From NCBI GenBank assembly GCA_030141605.1, contig JAQGDQ010000080.1, positions 374,001 to 438,000 of the forward strand: 64,000 nt of DNA, in the 5' to 3' direction. This stretch comes from Tubiluchus corallicola (lineage: Eukaryota > Priapulida > Priapulimorpha > Priapulimorphida > Tubiluchidae). Shown piece by piece: positions 12,174-25,307 of this stretch. The translations under genes were made by a program, and so were the position numbers. The notes beneath the pieces are model-generated. The model was not told the DNA's origin and did not search any database. It saw only the letters and a list, made by a program, of their open reading frames with translations. Within the stretch, counting starts at the first letter, position 1. Each line of letters starts with the position of its first letter.

Positions 12174-14076
12174 CTACAGAATACCACTTTGCAAGTGTTT
12201 TAGAATAAATTCTATACGACTTCCCATTGCAGGTTGACCACTTCTGGTCTTCTTTGAAAATTTCTTTTGTCGCTGCAGTTTCCGTTCATGATATTGTTTC
12301 AGGGCCTTTTTGCTTTCATCCTTTTTCTTGAGAAATATCTAAAAGTTAAATTGTTGATCAGTAGCTGTCTCTAAAATTAAAAGCAGATGCAGGTGTAATA
12401 CTGTTGTATTTTTATCATGGTAAACTCATACTGTAAAAAACAGTGGGAATGTATTTGTACAGTAGGAACAGCCAATGTAGTTTAATTCACAAATTAATAC
12501 TGAAGGCACCTTGACTAAATAATTAAGTGAAGTGAACTGGCTGGACTGTTTCATAGCTGCAGAGAAATGATGTCAGTCATCATTACATCTAATACAGTTG
12601 CTATTTATTAACTTATCTTCAGTAAATTATTATAAGAATGAAGCTCTTGTTTAAAAACTGTGTTAATTGCTGGTTTCATTATTAACTTGGCTTCCAAATT
12701 TTGCATCACAAAATGTTATCATTATATGCTGATTGCACGCACATTTTTTAAAAATTTGGCAAAAATAAGTTTATTAATTATTACTAATCTTTTTATTTGT
12801 ATAAAATTTTATACAGCAGTGTTGTTTTAATATAATTAATATAACAAATAATTTTTGAAAGTAATTGAAAAATAATAATTACTGACCAAGTAGTGTTAAA
12901 CGTTTATCACTTAACCAGCAACTTCTTAGGCTATAACATCACGATTAAAACAGCTTACAAAAAATAATCTGCTATGAATTCAAAATAATTCATCTGAATG
13001 TATATATTTGAATTTTGAACCAAACAGCAGCTGCAGTGGACTGCAGACAACTGCAATTTCATGGTGACATAAATCATTATTATTATTATCTGGTGCATTA
13101 CCAACCTCTTTCTGCAACTGCTTCTCTTTCATTTTCTGTTCATATTGTAATGAAGCTTTCTTGTATGCATTCGCTTTTATAGGCTTCTTCTTGTATTGTG
13201 GAAATCTATAAAAAAACATAGCACAAATTAATTTTTTATAAAAAATGTACCGAGCTTGTGAAAGCTAGACTTTACAAAGAAAGTCTGTTTAATCTGAATA
13301 GAAAGGTCAGTCGAATTAACTGAAACTGGCTTTGTTTTTTTGGGCTATTAATTCACACACAATCAAATGCCTACTCAAGTATTTTTCCATCGAATATACA
13401 GAGAAACACTCCTAGTCAAACTCCTAATGACTCTGGACGTGGTCTACTTGTTTGCTACATGGATATGGTGTGGCCTGAATGAGTCTGAGTTGTTTTGAAC
13501 AACGATGTAAATGTAATCACAATTTCTTGCAGTTAACAGATTAGGAATAGATGGAGAGATCTGCATTCAGGATAATTTCCAACAGCCATTCGTTTTAAAA
13601 ATATTGACTGTTTGACTGTAATTTTGTGACACAATCCAAACTGTTGACACGAAGGAAATTCTGCATCACAGATACTGTAAAAGAGATAATTTCTTAAACA
13701 ATTTCTTAGTGCTGTTACCTGACACTTGAGTTAGTTGAGTCAGTAATCCCCTCATTCAATTGTTGTTGGAATGCTTCTTTTTGATTTTTCTTGTCTTTTC
13801 TCACCTGACGACAATACTCACGAAGTATAACTTTTTTTCTTTTATCAGCAAATCCTTGCCCTACGAATCGAAAGCAGATGTTCTGAACACCCCTCAAAAC
13901 ACAAGCACAAAAACAATACTATTTCTCACTAACTAGGTTTTCTTAGTATTCTGCAGATAAATTATTGATGTGGATTTGATACTATTAATGCAATCAATAT
14001 GCTCCAGCCTCCAGATAAAATTTTAGCACAGAAACTATTTACCTCCTGAACTCTCAGACAAATTTTTACCCCTCAT
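12174..14076 (-). CDS. CCDC59: CCDC59/TAP26-like nucleolar rRNA-processing protein
   Basis: Four exons on the minus strand join in frame: 14076-14043, 13860-13719, 13205-13106, 12338-12174 (TAG), giving 146 residues. Two blocks match the family. The N-terminal one has GQGFADKRKKVILREYCRQV followed by a K-rich stretch (human GQGFAFRRKLK…RKEKK). The C-terminal one has QYEQKMKEKQLQKE leading into LKQYHERKLQRQKKF and KKTRSGQPAMGSRIEFIL (human RQYKKKK…NKKTKKGQPN…MEYLL). The spacing between the C-terminal blocks equals that in human. The human protein (241 aa) is longer; the acidic middle is absent here. Human CCDC59 is known as a TTF1-associated nuclear protein, and yeast Fyv7 is its small-subunit processome relative. 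The donor after exon 3 (gttggt) is weak and the 11-codon first exon is the least certain part. Confidence 0.68.
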
Positions 14077-14331
14077 TCTTGTGCTGTGTAATCTTGAAAT
14101 TAAATTTAATGACACATGCTGTTTATTTAACAAAAATCCAGGACTTTTTTATGGATTATTATTCCTCTTTTCACACCCAGTGTGTGGCCTCTGACCTCTT
14201 CTTCTGCAAAGCTAAAGAAATATAAGACTAAGCCTATAATGGTAAGGTTTTCACTAAAGCTTAATAATGACAGCTAAACTGCCTAAAGGGTTGATTTTTT
14301 GTCCAGGACTGTAGTTTTCTGTAAATGTGAA

Positions 14332-14825
14332 TAGCTGTGTGTCATAGGCCCGCTTTCCATGTGCGCATTTACACTGGCAAGTTTCAGACGTGTTTCTGCA
14401 TGAGGCATAATATATTTCCATGTGTATGGGACCGTTAGAACGTTATTAGATCCCATGAAACTGAGTACATACTCCAGCTTCTCTGCTGACAAACTGAAAT
14501 ATTCGTGGTATTTCTGACTGTCCAGTTCGAACTCTGTCACCAGGTGATAGTATGCTCCAAATTCATGTCGTTGTTTAAGTATGTCATGGACCCAGAACCC
14601 GTGGCTCCTGCATTCATACTGAGTGACAGTCTTTGTTAGAGAAGTAACGTCTAAATTTCCAACCTGCTGCTGATCACGATTAAGGTATCTACACAGTCTG
14701 AGCATGCACGAGTGCCCTTTTACCCAACTCGCTAGCAAAAAAGACTGTCTTCGAGCCACTTTTCTGCCTGCAAGAAAATACCAGCATGCGGAAACGCCCA
14801 CATGGAAACAGTGGCACACAGCTGA
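14332..14825 (-). mobile_element. PIF/Harbinger-derived fragment with imperfect TIRs
   Basis: A minus-strand open frame (within 14283-14880) contains GFWVHDILKQRHEFGAYYHL and KYHEYFSLSAEKLEYVLSF, the N-terminal pattern of Harbinger transposases (FWVHP…R…G.F..L…D…F..YFRMS...F..LL). It then jumps to ETRLKLAS, so almost all of the catalytic domain is deleted. The fragment is flanked by inverted copies of an agctgtgtg…tttccatgtg sequence near 14332 and 14825. I could not settle the target-site duplication. Confidence 0.55.
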
Positions 14826-15279
14826 CCATCTGAACTCAAGAAACGTTTTATACTTAAGTATGTTTTTGTCTAGATCCATTCCATTTTTGTCTATAGACAA
14901 AATATTCTCACAGGTATAATTTTTTTCACATTATGCCAGATGAACACTATGTAACAAAAAACTCTATATACATGTATCATCAATCTGACAGGAAGATGCT
15001 GCAGCATAACTGACAATCTTCCTGTGTTGCCAACAAAAATGCACAATCCTATAATAAGAGCTGGACAGTGATGTCACATAAAACAAACACACTTTTACAA
15101 CTAAAAGATCCATCAATTTACTGTTTGGTAGACCTTATATATAACGAATATTGCTCACAAGTCTATTGAACACAACAGAAGCACAGAAATTGACTAGGGA
15201 ATGCCCATTACAAAAGTTTGTCCTATGAAACAGCTATTTTTAAGAACAGTTTTCTTGGTAGCTTTCTGCACATTTTACA

Positions 15280-16960
15280 AGGAATGAACTTTAAAATCTT
15301 CATACAAGAATTGAGCGTCATTTGCCACTTTTTTAGCTAAGAAGTCAGCAAATTCATTAAAACACTATTACAATGACCAGGTGCCCCATAGACATGCAAC
15401 CTTAAACAATATTCTGTTAATCAAAGCTTTGACATAATATTTAATACAGTCTGTAGGTTTGACATTGCCAGCCTAATAAGATAATACCAATAATAGACTG
15501 ACTGCCACACAAAACAGCTAAATTTTCAAGATTCAGTACTACTAAATCTAAATCATCACAAACTGTAGAATCATCAAAAGTGTAGTCGACTCAGCAAGAC
15601 GTATAGAACCAGGAACTGCTTCTGATTTTTTTTTTCAGTTGGTGAACAGCAATGCTGTCTCTCAAAATATCAGCTCCAGCTTGACACCAGAATTGCTGGC
15701 AAGAAGCATCAATAAAAGCAAGCAGTGAATTTTCTGGATGATTTCTATTTATGTTCACAGTATAATCTTTAGCTCACAAGAATCTTAAGTTAAGCAGTTT
15801 GTAGCTTTATTCTGTATATTTAAATACATATGTTTATACAAAAAAATCTATAGCTAGATTTTTATGGTCTTCTGGTCTATTTTAAATGTAGTGGAAATAT
15901 TCCAGCATTTAAATTTATCCTTTAAAGCCCAGCAAGCTCCAACTCAAACTCACACTCTGGTACCATCTCACATATATCCTATATATGATGTATATGAAAA
16001 AATGAAGATTCAAATACAGGGCAAGTGCTCTTCACTGAACAAGTTCTAGTAAAAACATGTCATTTTCGTCAGCTAGTTGCCAAACAACATTGCCCGTATT
16101 CTAATTCAGAAAGAATATGTGCTTTGTGGATTCTCAGTAAGCTTTTAGTAGAAACATTTCTTATTTCACAGATGACTGCAAGGGTCTTATTAGCCTTATT
16201 ATTCGCAATGTATGTGGAAGCTGGGTTTTTCATCCAAAGTAATCCCAAGCAGTTTGGGAAAGTGGTTAATCTGTAATTACCATTTCTGTTACCATAGTCG
16301 GTTTTCATTAACAATATAAGAGTATAAGAAACTCTACTAAAAATTTTAATTCACAGTTTTAGCTATTGAGTAGTATGCACCATAAATAGCACCAACGAAT
16401 TATTTTTTTACATTACCTCACACTTTTAAGGCTAATCCATTAACACCAGAGCAAGTATGCCATAAGTTACCATATCATCAGCATATTTACAATTATTAAT
16501 TTTTACAAATTTTAAAATAAATTATCAGATATAAAAATATTGAACAAAGATAGGTAACAAAATGCTACCTTGAGGCAATCAAATAAAATCACGCATTCTT
16601 CACTTAAAAATTACCTAATAAGCACTTACGCAATGCTTCTATTTAAATAGAAAGCCGTTAATCCATGTCCTCATCTGCATCGAATAACTTAACTAGAAGC
16701 CTATCCCTCCATACAAAATTGTATGCTTTATGTAAATCTAAAAATCCAGCAACAGTTTTTCCTCTTTTTGGAAACTAAGGAAATCATTTTCTACTAATTT
16801 TAGCACAGAATGACTTGTTGAGCAACACTGCTTGAAGCCACCTTGTTCTTCATCAACGATATTATATTCAGATAGTGTAAAGCCATCCTTTAGATCAATT
16901 TGCAGATGAAAGGTTAAACTTATGGGGTGATATGAAGGGTCATAGTAACAGTCTTTGCTT
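15280..16960 (-). mobile_element. Degenerate LINE with RT and RNase H remnants
   Basis: Read on the minus strand from 16960 downward, the order is that of a Jockey/I-like LINE. DEEQGGFKQCCSTSHSVLKL (RT block with QAGFR..RST) is followed by DLHKAYNFVWRDRLLVKLF (D.SKAYDSVW), LPQGSILLP, KYADDMVTYG (YADD motif) and TKSLLRIHKAHILSELEYG. After these come an RNase H-like part with FIDAS and VYGAPGHCNS…ADFLAK. Frames are broken by stops and shifts throughout. It lies between the CCDC59-like and zinc-finger genes. Confidence 0.68.
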
Positions 16961-18000
16961 GTTTCCTAATAAACTTGGCATTAGCCGACGTCCACACTGA
17001 AGAGACCCGAAACAAAATGAATGGTTTCACGAGCTACTATCGGAGTTTCAAAATACAAGTCTTTTGCAATTGCAGTACTAGTTTCTAGCATGAAAAATGG
17101 GGTTATAAAATTAGGTTTTTAGCATTTTTGATAGTATTTTAGTATTGATGATAATTAATATGAAATTAATTATTAGAATATAGAAATCCAATATATTTAG
17201 CGTTTGTTCTTATATTGACATTTGACCTAATTTTTGGTACATTCTACTTTGAAGCATAATAACGCAGTTTTAACTATGCCGACTTGTGGACGGATTTGAT
17301 TTGCAAGCACACATAATTATGTTAAAATCATAAGATTCAAGGCTTAGATTTAATGTTAACAACAACTACTGTTTACCCGTTAATCTATTCCCAATAAACC
17401 AGTTAGTATCACCATTCCTCTTCCCTGCTTTTGGTTGCTGTTTTGTGTTGTGACTGGCTTTTTTCGAGGTTTCCATAATAATATAATCATGGCTTTCAGC
17501 ACGAACTACACATGTATTAATAAAGAGAGGGCAGACATAGTTAATGGTGCTGCTACCTTTTAGTCGTTTAAGTTAACGTTTACCATTTACGACCATTGGT
17601 TGAGCTTTGCGTTATTTTCATCAATTAAATTAAAATCAGGACCTGTTTGATCTATGCTTAAGTCTATAGCTCCTGAACCTCATCTCTTAATGAAAATTTC
17701 TTTACGTGTATCGCTCACGTGAATCATGTTTATGTAGCTTAGTACTTTTCATTAATAATAAGTGCTATATCTTCGCGATAATAATGCCTAATTGATACAA
17801 AGAAATGCCAGCTCTCCGTATTGTGAAGTATACACAAAAAATATAACACAACATTTCAAGTTGTTGTGGGAATACAAATACAACAAGTAAGAGTACAGAA
17901 CAGTTTCCCGCACCAACTTGAAACTATTGCTCAGTCAACTGAGAACATATTAATATCATACCCTCAATATTTAGTGTGAACACTGATCATCCTGTACCTC
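16961..18000. other. Intergenic, nothing recognised
   Basis: AT-rich, no open frame of note, no repeat with visible ends. Confidence 0.5.
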
Positions 18001-18288
18001 TCACAGCCTGCAGTCTTGAGGGGTATGATCGGGAATCAAATGATCAGGGTCAAGCTCATGATCGCCCAGCATATTAAATTTTTGCAGATGTCTCATAAGC
18101 TTGACTTTTGAATATCCATCAATGGTATGTATTTGGCTTATCAGCCTCCACTCTGTCTCAAGCCATTCGGCTCCATCTGCTTCACAACCACATCTCTCGA
18201 GATTGCAGTCTGTACGAAACACAAAAGGCTTTTGCGCTAAATATTGAGGACTTGATAGATCCTTAAATGATTGAGTAAAACTTTGATG
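18001..18288 (-). other. Unidentified open frame, possible terminal exon
   Basis: A 96-codon minus-strand frame ending in TGA with balanced composition (DCNLERCGC…AEWLETEWRLI…GYSKVKLMRHLQKF…HTPQDCRL). There is no ATG at its 5' end. A polypyrimidine tract ending in cag precedes the codons for CNLERCG, so it could be a last exon starting near 18211. I do not recognise the protein and find no partner exon. It may equally be chance or transposon debris. Confidence 0.3.
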
Positions 18289-18291
18289 CAA

Positions 18292-21200
18292 TAATAACCC
18301 CTAACAAATGGTCTTGTATACGCTACATTCATACAGTTTCGGGTTTGGTAGCATTTTGTCGTATTGTTTAATGGTTAGTCACCTCATAAATTTTGTATAA
18401 CATTGCTTCATCTTAGTAACTTTTTTGTTCAGTCGCACAAGCTTTGTTTCTCTGCATAAGGTATACTTAAGATACCTGCTAATGTTATTTTTTTGTCTCG
18501 CTGTTAAGGCTATTCCTTCATGTGGTTGAAATAATAATTACCTCAGAAAAATGATTTCAAAGTATAGTTGGAAGCATTGTATATGGCTGGCACAAAATTT
18601 AATAAATTTGGTTTGTAAAAGTGAAATTTTAATGTGTTTAAATTAATCCGTAATATTTTATGACTACAAATGTCAAATGTGCGTAATTACTTACTCATCT
18701 GTAAAATTTATTAATCAAAATAATTATATTTGATGGAAAATATTGTTTCCTATGGTAACAACGTGAATAACGCCTTTCAAATTAAGACCTGATAAAATAC
18801 ACGCATGGATTGGTATGTAGATTAATGGGGATAACTCAACGTTAGACGAAAAAGTAGAACCGCGCTGCATCCTTTTCACCTCGAATTTTACAAACATCTT
18901 TTTGTGTATAAGCTAGGCTGCAAATACAGCTGGTCAATTTCATTGCGTCGGTAATGGACTTGCTATGAACATGGCTTTGCGTACACTGAACAGTCCTATA
19001 ATAAGTACGTCATGACAAGAGTGAACTGATGCTCATTTGCACTGCACTCAAGTTTAGGTTAGCGGTGAATTGTTATTCACACGCCAATCAAGGCAACAAT
19101 GAAAAAGTTGTTCCAACGCCGTATTATTTTTAATTTATTCACAACCTCGTTTTTTGCGAAAACGGATAACTTGGGCCTACGTTCAGTACACCATGTACAG
19201 ACATTAAAAGTACAACATTGCGGCATAGTTTTGATTCTTGTCTTTGATTGTGATTATTACTATCTTCGTAATGGGCATATTATTACTAAAATATTCTACT
19301 GAAAAGCAATGTGGGCGCCAATATATTTAAACTGAATCAATTTGTGAATGTATTATTGGTCCTACTCAGTGATGCCATGTGATGTTGATGTGGTTTAGAT
19401 GGCCATGGCAGTCAGGGCCAGGCAAGCATAAAAGGAACCTCTTAAGACAACTTCTACTTAGGCTTACTCACTGTACTTCTGTAATTACTTAGCAACATAC
19501 TCTCCGATCTGTTTGTATTATGTTGCAGAAGATCTATTCACGCCAAGAACACACTTGACCCTGGATATATAGAGCCAGTAGATCCCCCAGTCAAAGCTTA
19601 GGGTCTTGAGTTTGGGTCTAATTTGACTTGGCTGTGCAGATTTCTTAATAGCAATGATGGTTTTCACGTTTGGATTAGAATATAAGAGGACTGCTTTGGA
19701 AATAAGTTTGTCTACTTACTGCCATGTCAGGTATGCTCGAAGTGCAAGTGATGCCTGATTCGCATGTGTAGCTGTTATTATGTTTACATAGATGCTTGTA
19801 TAATATGTTCTTGGCATCAATTTATTAACTAATCCTTGTACATAGTTTTGTTATTGTACCTGAGTACGAATAAATAGTAATAGTTGTTTTAACTTCGTTT
19901 TTATTTCAAACGTCAAATGCAAATATGATAAAGCAATGGATTTTGTAAATACAGTACTCATTACTTGTATTTTAAAAAATTTGTTGACGTGTGTATCTGT
20001 TGATTATTGTTTATCGCTCTAGACGCAAGTAGCACCATCTATCCACTAAAATACAAACTCATACAATAGTAATGGTGTGGAGCTTTTTTGTTTTCGTTGT
20101 TTCTTTTCTTCCCCTTTTCTCCTTTTCCCCTTTCTTCTGTACTTAGTGCATTTGTTCGAGTGAGTGGGCTTAGGACATAACATATTTTCAGTTTTCGCTT
20201 TGTTGTGTTATTCTAGCGAAATTGTTCATCTAGCCACGATTAACTGTTTTTGAGGATAGAGGAGTTGCGGTCGAAATCCAAGAAAGTTCTAATTCCACCT
20301 CATCACTCCAATGTGATGTGTGTGTGTGTGTGTGTGTGTGTGCACACGAGGAAATGCTTTATAAACAATAATATTAATGTTATTGCAAATGTTGTGGATC
20401 TCTGAGGAAGAAAAAGATGCAAAGGAGGTATTTTTAGCAATGTTGCAAAAGGAAATTCCCGAAATTTAAGTTGGACTGAAAACATAAAAGAAACAGCAGA
20501 GATGTATGAAATAGACATAAATAGGGAGAGATCAAAAATGAATAATTGAATCTAAATGAAAGTGAGAAGTGAAAGTTGCTACAACAGTAAATATCTGAAA
20601 CACATTGTCAGAAAATGAAAAAAACTGAGATTTATGGAAAATGCCTCAGGAAAGTGGAATAATTTAGTGGATTATATAATTAAGTGTAACCAAAAAACAA
20701 TCTTTGAAATAACAGAATGGAAACTGAATGATTAAAGTGAAAACTGATTTCAAAAATAAATTTTAGGACAACGTGAAATGCCTTTGGGGGAAATTCATGA
20801 TAATAATAATTGAACATTTACTAACAATTGTCAGAAAGCTATAAATATAGTGAGTTATGTAAAGAAGATATAGAGTTAGGTTCAAAAACATTTGAAACAG
20901 AAAAATTGGTAATGAGATAATGATCAATACCAAAATACGGAAAGTAATGACAGATAGTTAGATAGAAAGCGGGTTTAGAAATTTAGTATCATAATGTCTA
21001 AACTAGGTTGTGGGTACACATTGTTAAATGTAGAATTTTTGGCTCCCTATTAGGACTTCCACTTTTCTTCCGTCTTTGCCTATTAACATTATTGCGGTAG
21101 AGAGGCCAGTGCGAATCGCCCGTACAAGGGGGTGGCGGCACCTTTCGGCAGTAACTAAAACTAGGGAAGCTGAAGAAAGAGAACTCAGAACTAAGAAGTG

Positions 21201-21891
21201 AACGTTCGCACTTTGTAGTGTAAGATAAAGAAATATGTCAGCTTCCACGTGAAGTTTTTATGAGGCTTCTTTGTTTTCGATCTGACTTGAACAGTAATTG
21301 AAGCAATTGCAAGGTATTACTCTGTTAAAGTTGGTTAGTTGTACATGATTACTTTGTAAAATAGTTTAGTCAAATTGTTTACTGATTTTGTTTAGGTGTC
21401 CCGGAATCAGCCTGTCAGGTAGGCATGATTTATGATACAAATATTTCATCCCCTTGGTTACTTTACTTCAGTACCATCGTTATTTTTGTGCAGTGAATCG
21501 CCGTCATTAGTCTAATGAAACTACAGCATGGTTAATTATAATATAGCAATATTTACGTAATTAGAAAGCACTTAATAACTAACCAAGTAAAGGGCAGCCT
21601 TCATTTTTCCTCATAATTCTTCAATGCTTTTATTGTCGAAAATAGAAAGTTACATTTCTAAAATTAATGGTTCTGAAATATTTGAACTTTAATATAGTTT
21701 ACAGAGGTGGTATGTCATGGCTTACTAATAAAATTTTATTTAGGCCTATTTTTCTTTTCAGATGGCAATAGTTGGTAAAAAATTTCACACGGTCTTTCTT
21801 GGTTTGTAGATTAAACAGTACATTCATCTTCACACTTCTTATTTCGATGCAACGTTCACACGTACAGTAGATAACAACCATTCAAAGAAAA
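18292..21891. other. Intergenic and likely 5' region of the zinc-finger gene
   Basis: No supported coding sequence. About 20400-20960 is A-rich on the plus strand without conserved domains. About 21040-21250 is GC- and CpG-richer than its surroundings and could hold a promoter or 5' UTR exon of the zinc-finger gene that starts at 21892; this is inference only. Confidence 0.35.
20317..20342. repeat. (TG)n microsatellite
   Basis: About 13 TG units in intergenic DNA. Confidence 0.9.
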
Positions 21892-24759
21892 ATGGATGTG
21901 GCAACTGTTATATATTATAAATGTACAGCCTGCTCAGATTGTTTTATGAACGAGCAGTCATTTGTTAATCACACACGCAGCATTCACTGCAAAATACTAA
22001 TTTGCCAAGGACACAATGCTGGTCAAGATGTGTGTAAAGAGACCGGTTTTCGAGAACAGGATGGCTTCAAACAGAAGGATCCAATTATTGTAAAAATTGA
22101 ACATGCAGACAATAGTCAATTGAACAATAATATAACAAGTAGTAGCCAATGTGATATTCAAGAAATTTTATATAATCACAATGGTATTACTACACAGACA
22201 ATTTACCACAGTGGCAGTCTTCTTAATAGGCAGCAGTCCACACTTTCTAATTACAATAGTGCAAATGTCGGTGGGTCTTCAAGTTTGGATCAGCCAGCTT
22301 ATACGTTTTACTCCCTAGGGCAAGAAAATATTACTGGGCACAGTGGTGCACAGCTTACGCAAGCCAACCTGCTAGCCGCACAACCCAGCAACAATCATCG
22401 TATGGGCCATGATGTTATTGCAGTTCATGATAATTCTCAGACTGTTACTGTTAGTCAAGTACCTTCAGGAACACCTGTCTTTTCTGATATTAATAATATG
22501 GTCTTGGGTACAATTCCAGTGGATCTTAGCGTACCACAACTACAATGGAATGCAGGCAATACACAACCTGCAACAAATGTACGAAAACGTAGTAGTAGAG
22601 CACATAGACGTAAACCAGCATGGCCAGTCGCAATCCGACCTGCAACTTCGCAGGTCATTTCTGAAGACGAAGATGCAGAACAAGATGTATCGACCACACT
22701 CCTTGCCCCACCAATCGACAAGTCACTTGTGAATGAGATTAATGATATCACTGCAGACACAAATGGAATCAACACGTCTGATGAAACAGTATCTACGGAG
22801 CAACCGGTTAATATTAAAACCGAAACAATTACCTTGGATAATGAAGATGATGATAATATAGCTTCCAATTCTATGCAGACGAGCAATCATGATCTTCGCC
22901 AAAACAGCTATCCTCCTAAACTTTCCCACCGCAGCATCACTGTACGGGGCGCTCACATGCGGATGCGGAACTTCTCATTTCAACATGGATCAGGCCAGTA
23001 TAAGTGTCACTTATGTGACAAGTCGTTCCAGTTTCCATCACTTCTGCGAATGCATCAGCGCTACCACACTGGGGAACGCCCTTATATCTGTGATGAATGT
23101 GGATCTGCTTTTCGTATCAAGGGCACTCTAAAGGTGGGTGTTACATTTGATATTAGGCATTTTTCGCATGAAGACTTTTTGACAAAGTTATGCATTTTTT
23201 GACAGACAGTTTGATGTACTAAGTGAAGGGTAAACCAGAACAGAGAACATTTGAAAACAGATAAGTTAGGGATGGAGGCATAGGCGTAGACAGTGTTTGG
23301 AGTCAATAGGCCCATGTATGTCTGTGACTTGAACAGTGGTCTGTAACTTGAACAGATAGTGGTCTTGTCTAGCAAGATGTACTTCTCTATTGTGAGTGAG
23401 TTTTTGTGCGAAGTTCAAGACTGAATCCTGTACCGTCAAGTTCTAAATGTAGCTACTTTCTGTGTTTGTATGATTATTGCCAAAAAAATAATGAAAATAA
23501 TATGAAAACTCTTTTTATCTTTCTGCATCCACAAACTTTGTGTCTAAACCTCAAGTCTTGCTCCTGTATCTATCCTGCACATCTCTAAATTGTAGTGAGA
23601 CCCTGTGATCGCAACTCATTTTCTGTACCCATACGGTTTGTGCCCAAACTTGCCCGATTTTACATATCATGAGTCAAAACCTTCATTGATGAAAAATCCC
23701 CGTAACCCTATAAATCTAATCTTTGTGCCATATATGCTGACTATTATAATAATAACAAGATGAGATTTCATGCACATTGCAGCTAATCTGTGACATTTTG
23801 TAGCAGTTTCTGATATTATTAATGTAATATGGGGAAGAGACATTAGACTGTTTGATTTGCTTAACAATTAACACATTACTCCATTCACTCCACATTTTCT
23901 AACCTTGACTTAGTATGTCATCATGTCGATAAATGCCATAATTCACAGTTAGTAAAAAAGTTAAATTATTTGTCATTTGTTAATGTATATATTTTTGTAG
24001 GTTCATCAACGTATTCACACAGGGGAACGTCCTTATAGATGTGATCAGTGTGATGCAGCATTCACTCAATCTCATTGTCTGAAGTCACACAAGCAAAAGA
24101 AACACGGTCGGTCTTCCGGTGGTCGCCAGCATCTGCTGGGTCATTCCAACAGGTCAGGAGTGGGACGTGGTGCTCTTGGACACTGGAGACGACGTACTGC
24201 TAACCAGGCTGGGGACGAAGGTATCAAGTGCGAACATTGCAGTAAGGTATTTAAATTTCCCTGCTTGCTGCGCTTGCATGAAAGGGTCCACACAGGGGAG
24301 CGACCATTTAAGTGTGATGAATGTGATGCTGCATTCACACAGAACCACTGTCTGAAGTCACATCAAGAGCGTATCCATGGGAAGGTGCTTCCTTCGAAAA
24401 GCCCTCCACGACGCCTTGCGGATGCGCGTGATGTATCCGTCACGCTCGTTCCTTTTCCTGGTACGCGGCGCAGCTATGCGGATCCGGATCCTAAGCCATA
24501 CCAGTGTGATGAGTGCACGGCGGCATTTCGCAGCAAAAGCGTGCTTTTGATTCATCAGCGTACGCACACGGGTGAAAGGCCCTATCCGTGCGATCACTGC
24601 GATTCCGCATTCACCCAAGCACATTGCCTGAAGTCGCACATGGAGAACATTCACGGCGTCATTGCAGAGAAACGACACAAATGCAGTGTCTGCGGCGAAA
24701 ACTTTGAAAAGCTGCAAGGCTTGAAGATCCACAAAAACTGGAAGCATAAAACAACTTAG
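21892..24759 (+). CDS. C2H2 zinc-finger protein, nine fingers
   Basis: Two exons, 21892-23133 and 24001-24759 (TAG), join in phase 0 (CTA AAG | GTT CAT) to give 666 residues. The ATG follows aagaaaa. One isolated finger is at 11-32 (C11, C14, H27, H32). A long polar linker of about 335 residues has acidic stretches and a basic patch near [11 protein letters not shown]. Eight fingers follow from residue 370 to the end, most joined by TGERP-type linkers, the hallmark of DNA-binding arrays. The intron splits the third finger in its helix. Fingers occur as pairs: a variable finger, then one with the helix QxHCLKSH, three times over, with a final divergent finger. It is probably a nuclear transcription factor. 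I do not recognise a named orthologue. Confidence 0.86.
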
Positions 24760-25301
24760 ACAAGTTTCTTACTTCTGATATCTATTGACTTCCAATACTC
24801 TCCATGTTTTCAGTGGGCTTTTGTGAAATCAAATTTCATACCACTGTCACATGGATTAAAAACTACTGCTTGATAAACAACATATATGTGTGGTAAAACA
24901 GCAATGTAGTTATTTATATTTATTATCCACGTGGTAGTATTGCATTGCATTGATTAAGTTACTGCATATTTTGCCAGTGTTCTAGCTTTTGTTGGCTGTT
25001 TTTATTCATTTTCATACGCATTAAGTGGTGCTATTACTGTGCCGCAAATTAAGTGAAAGTTTTCATTGCTGTTAACGTAGCAAGCACCTGATTTTACGTC
25101 TTGCTAGATATAGGACCTTTTATATAAAAACCAATTACTGGTATGTGCCATTTTTTACTAGTGTAAGTTGCAACTACTTAGCAACTTGTTGTTTTTTAGA
25201 CATTTTAAATTAGTTGCCATGGTATTGTGCTAAACAGTTATACAAAAGCTTTTAATGAACACCGATTTATATGACTGTTATAGATTTAGTATTAGATCAA
25301 A

Positions 25302-25307
25302 AATAAA
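25302..25307 (+). promoter_or_regulatory. Candidate poly(A) signal of the zinc-finger gene
   Basis: First AATAAA, 543 bases after the stop; another at 26894-26899 is followed by a GT-rich stretch. Which one is used cannot be told from sequence. Confidence 0.3.

Noticed and set aside
19371-19900. Possible solo LTR (TATA-like cataaaagg, later AATAAA)
   Set aside because: No paired terminal TG…CA ends or target duplication found; the motifs are common in AT-rich DNA.
22409-22956. Alternative frames over the zinc-finger coding exon
   Set aside because: Shadows of the genuine frame; composition and lack of motifs give them no support.
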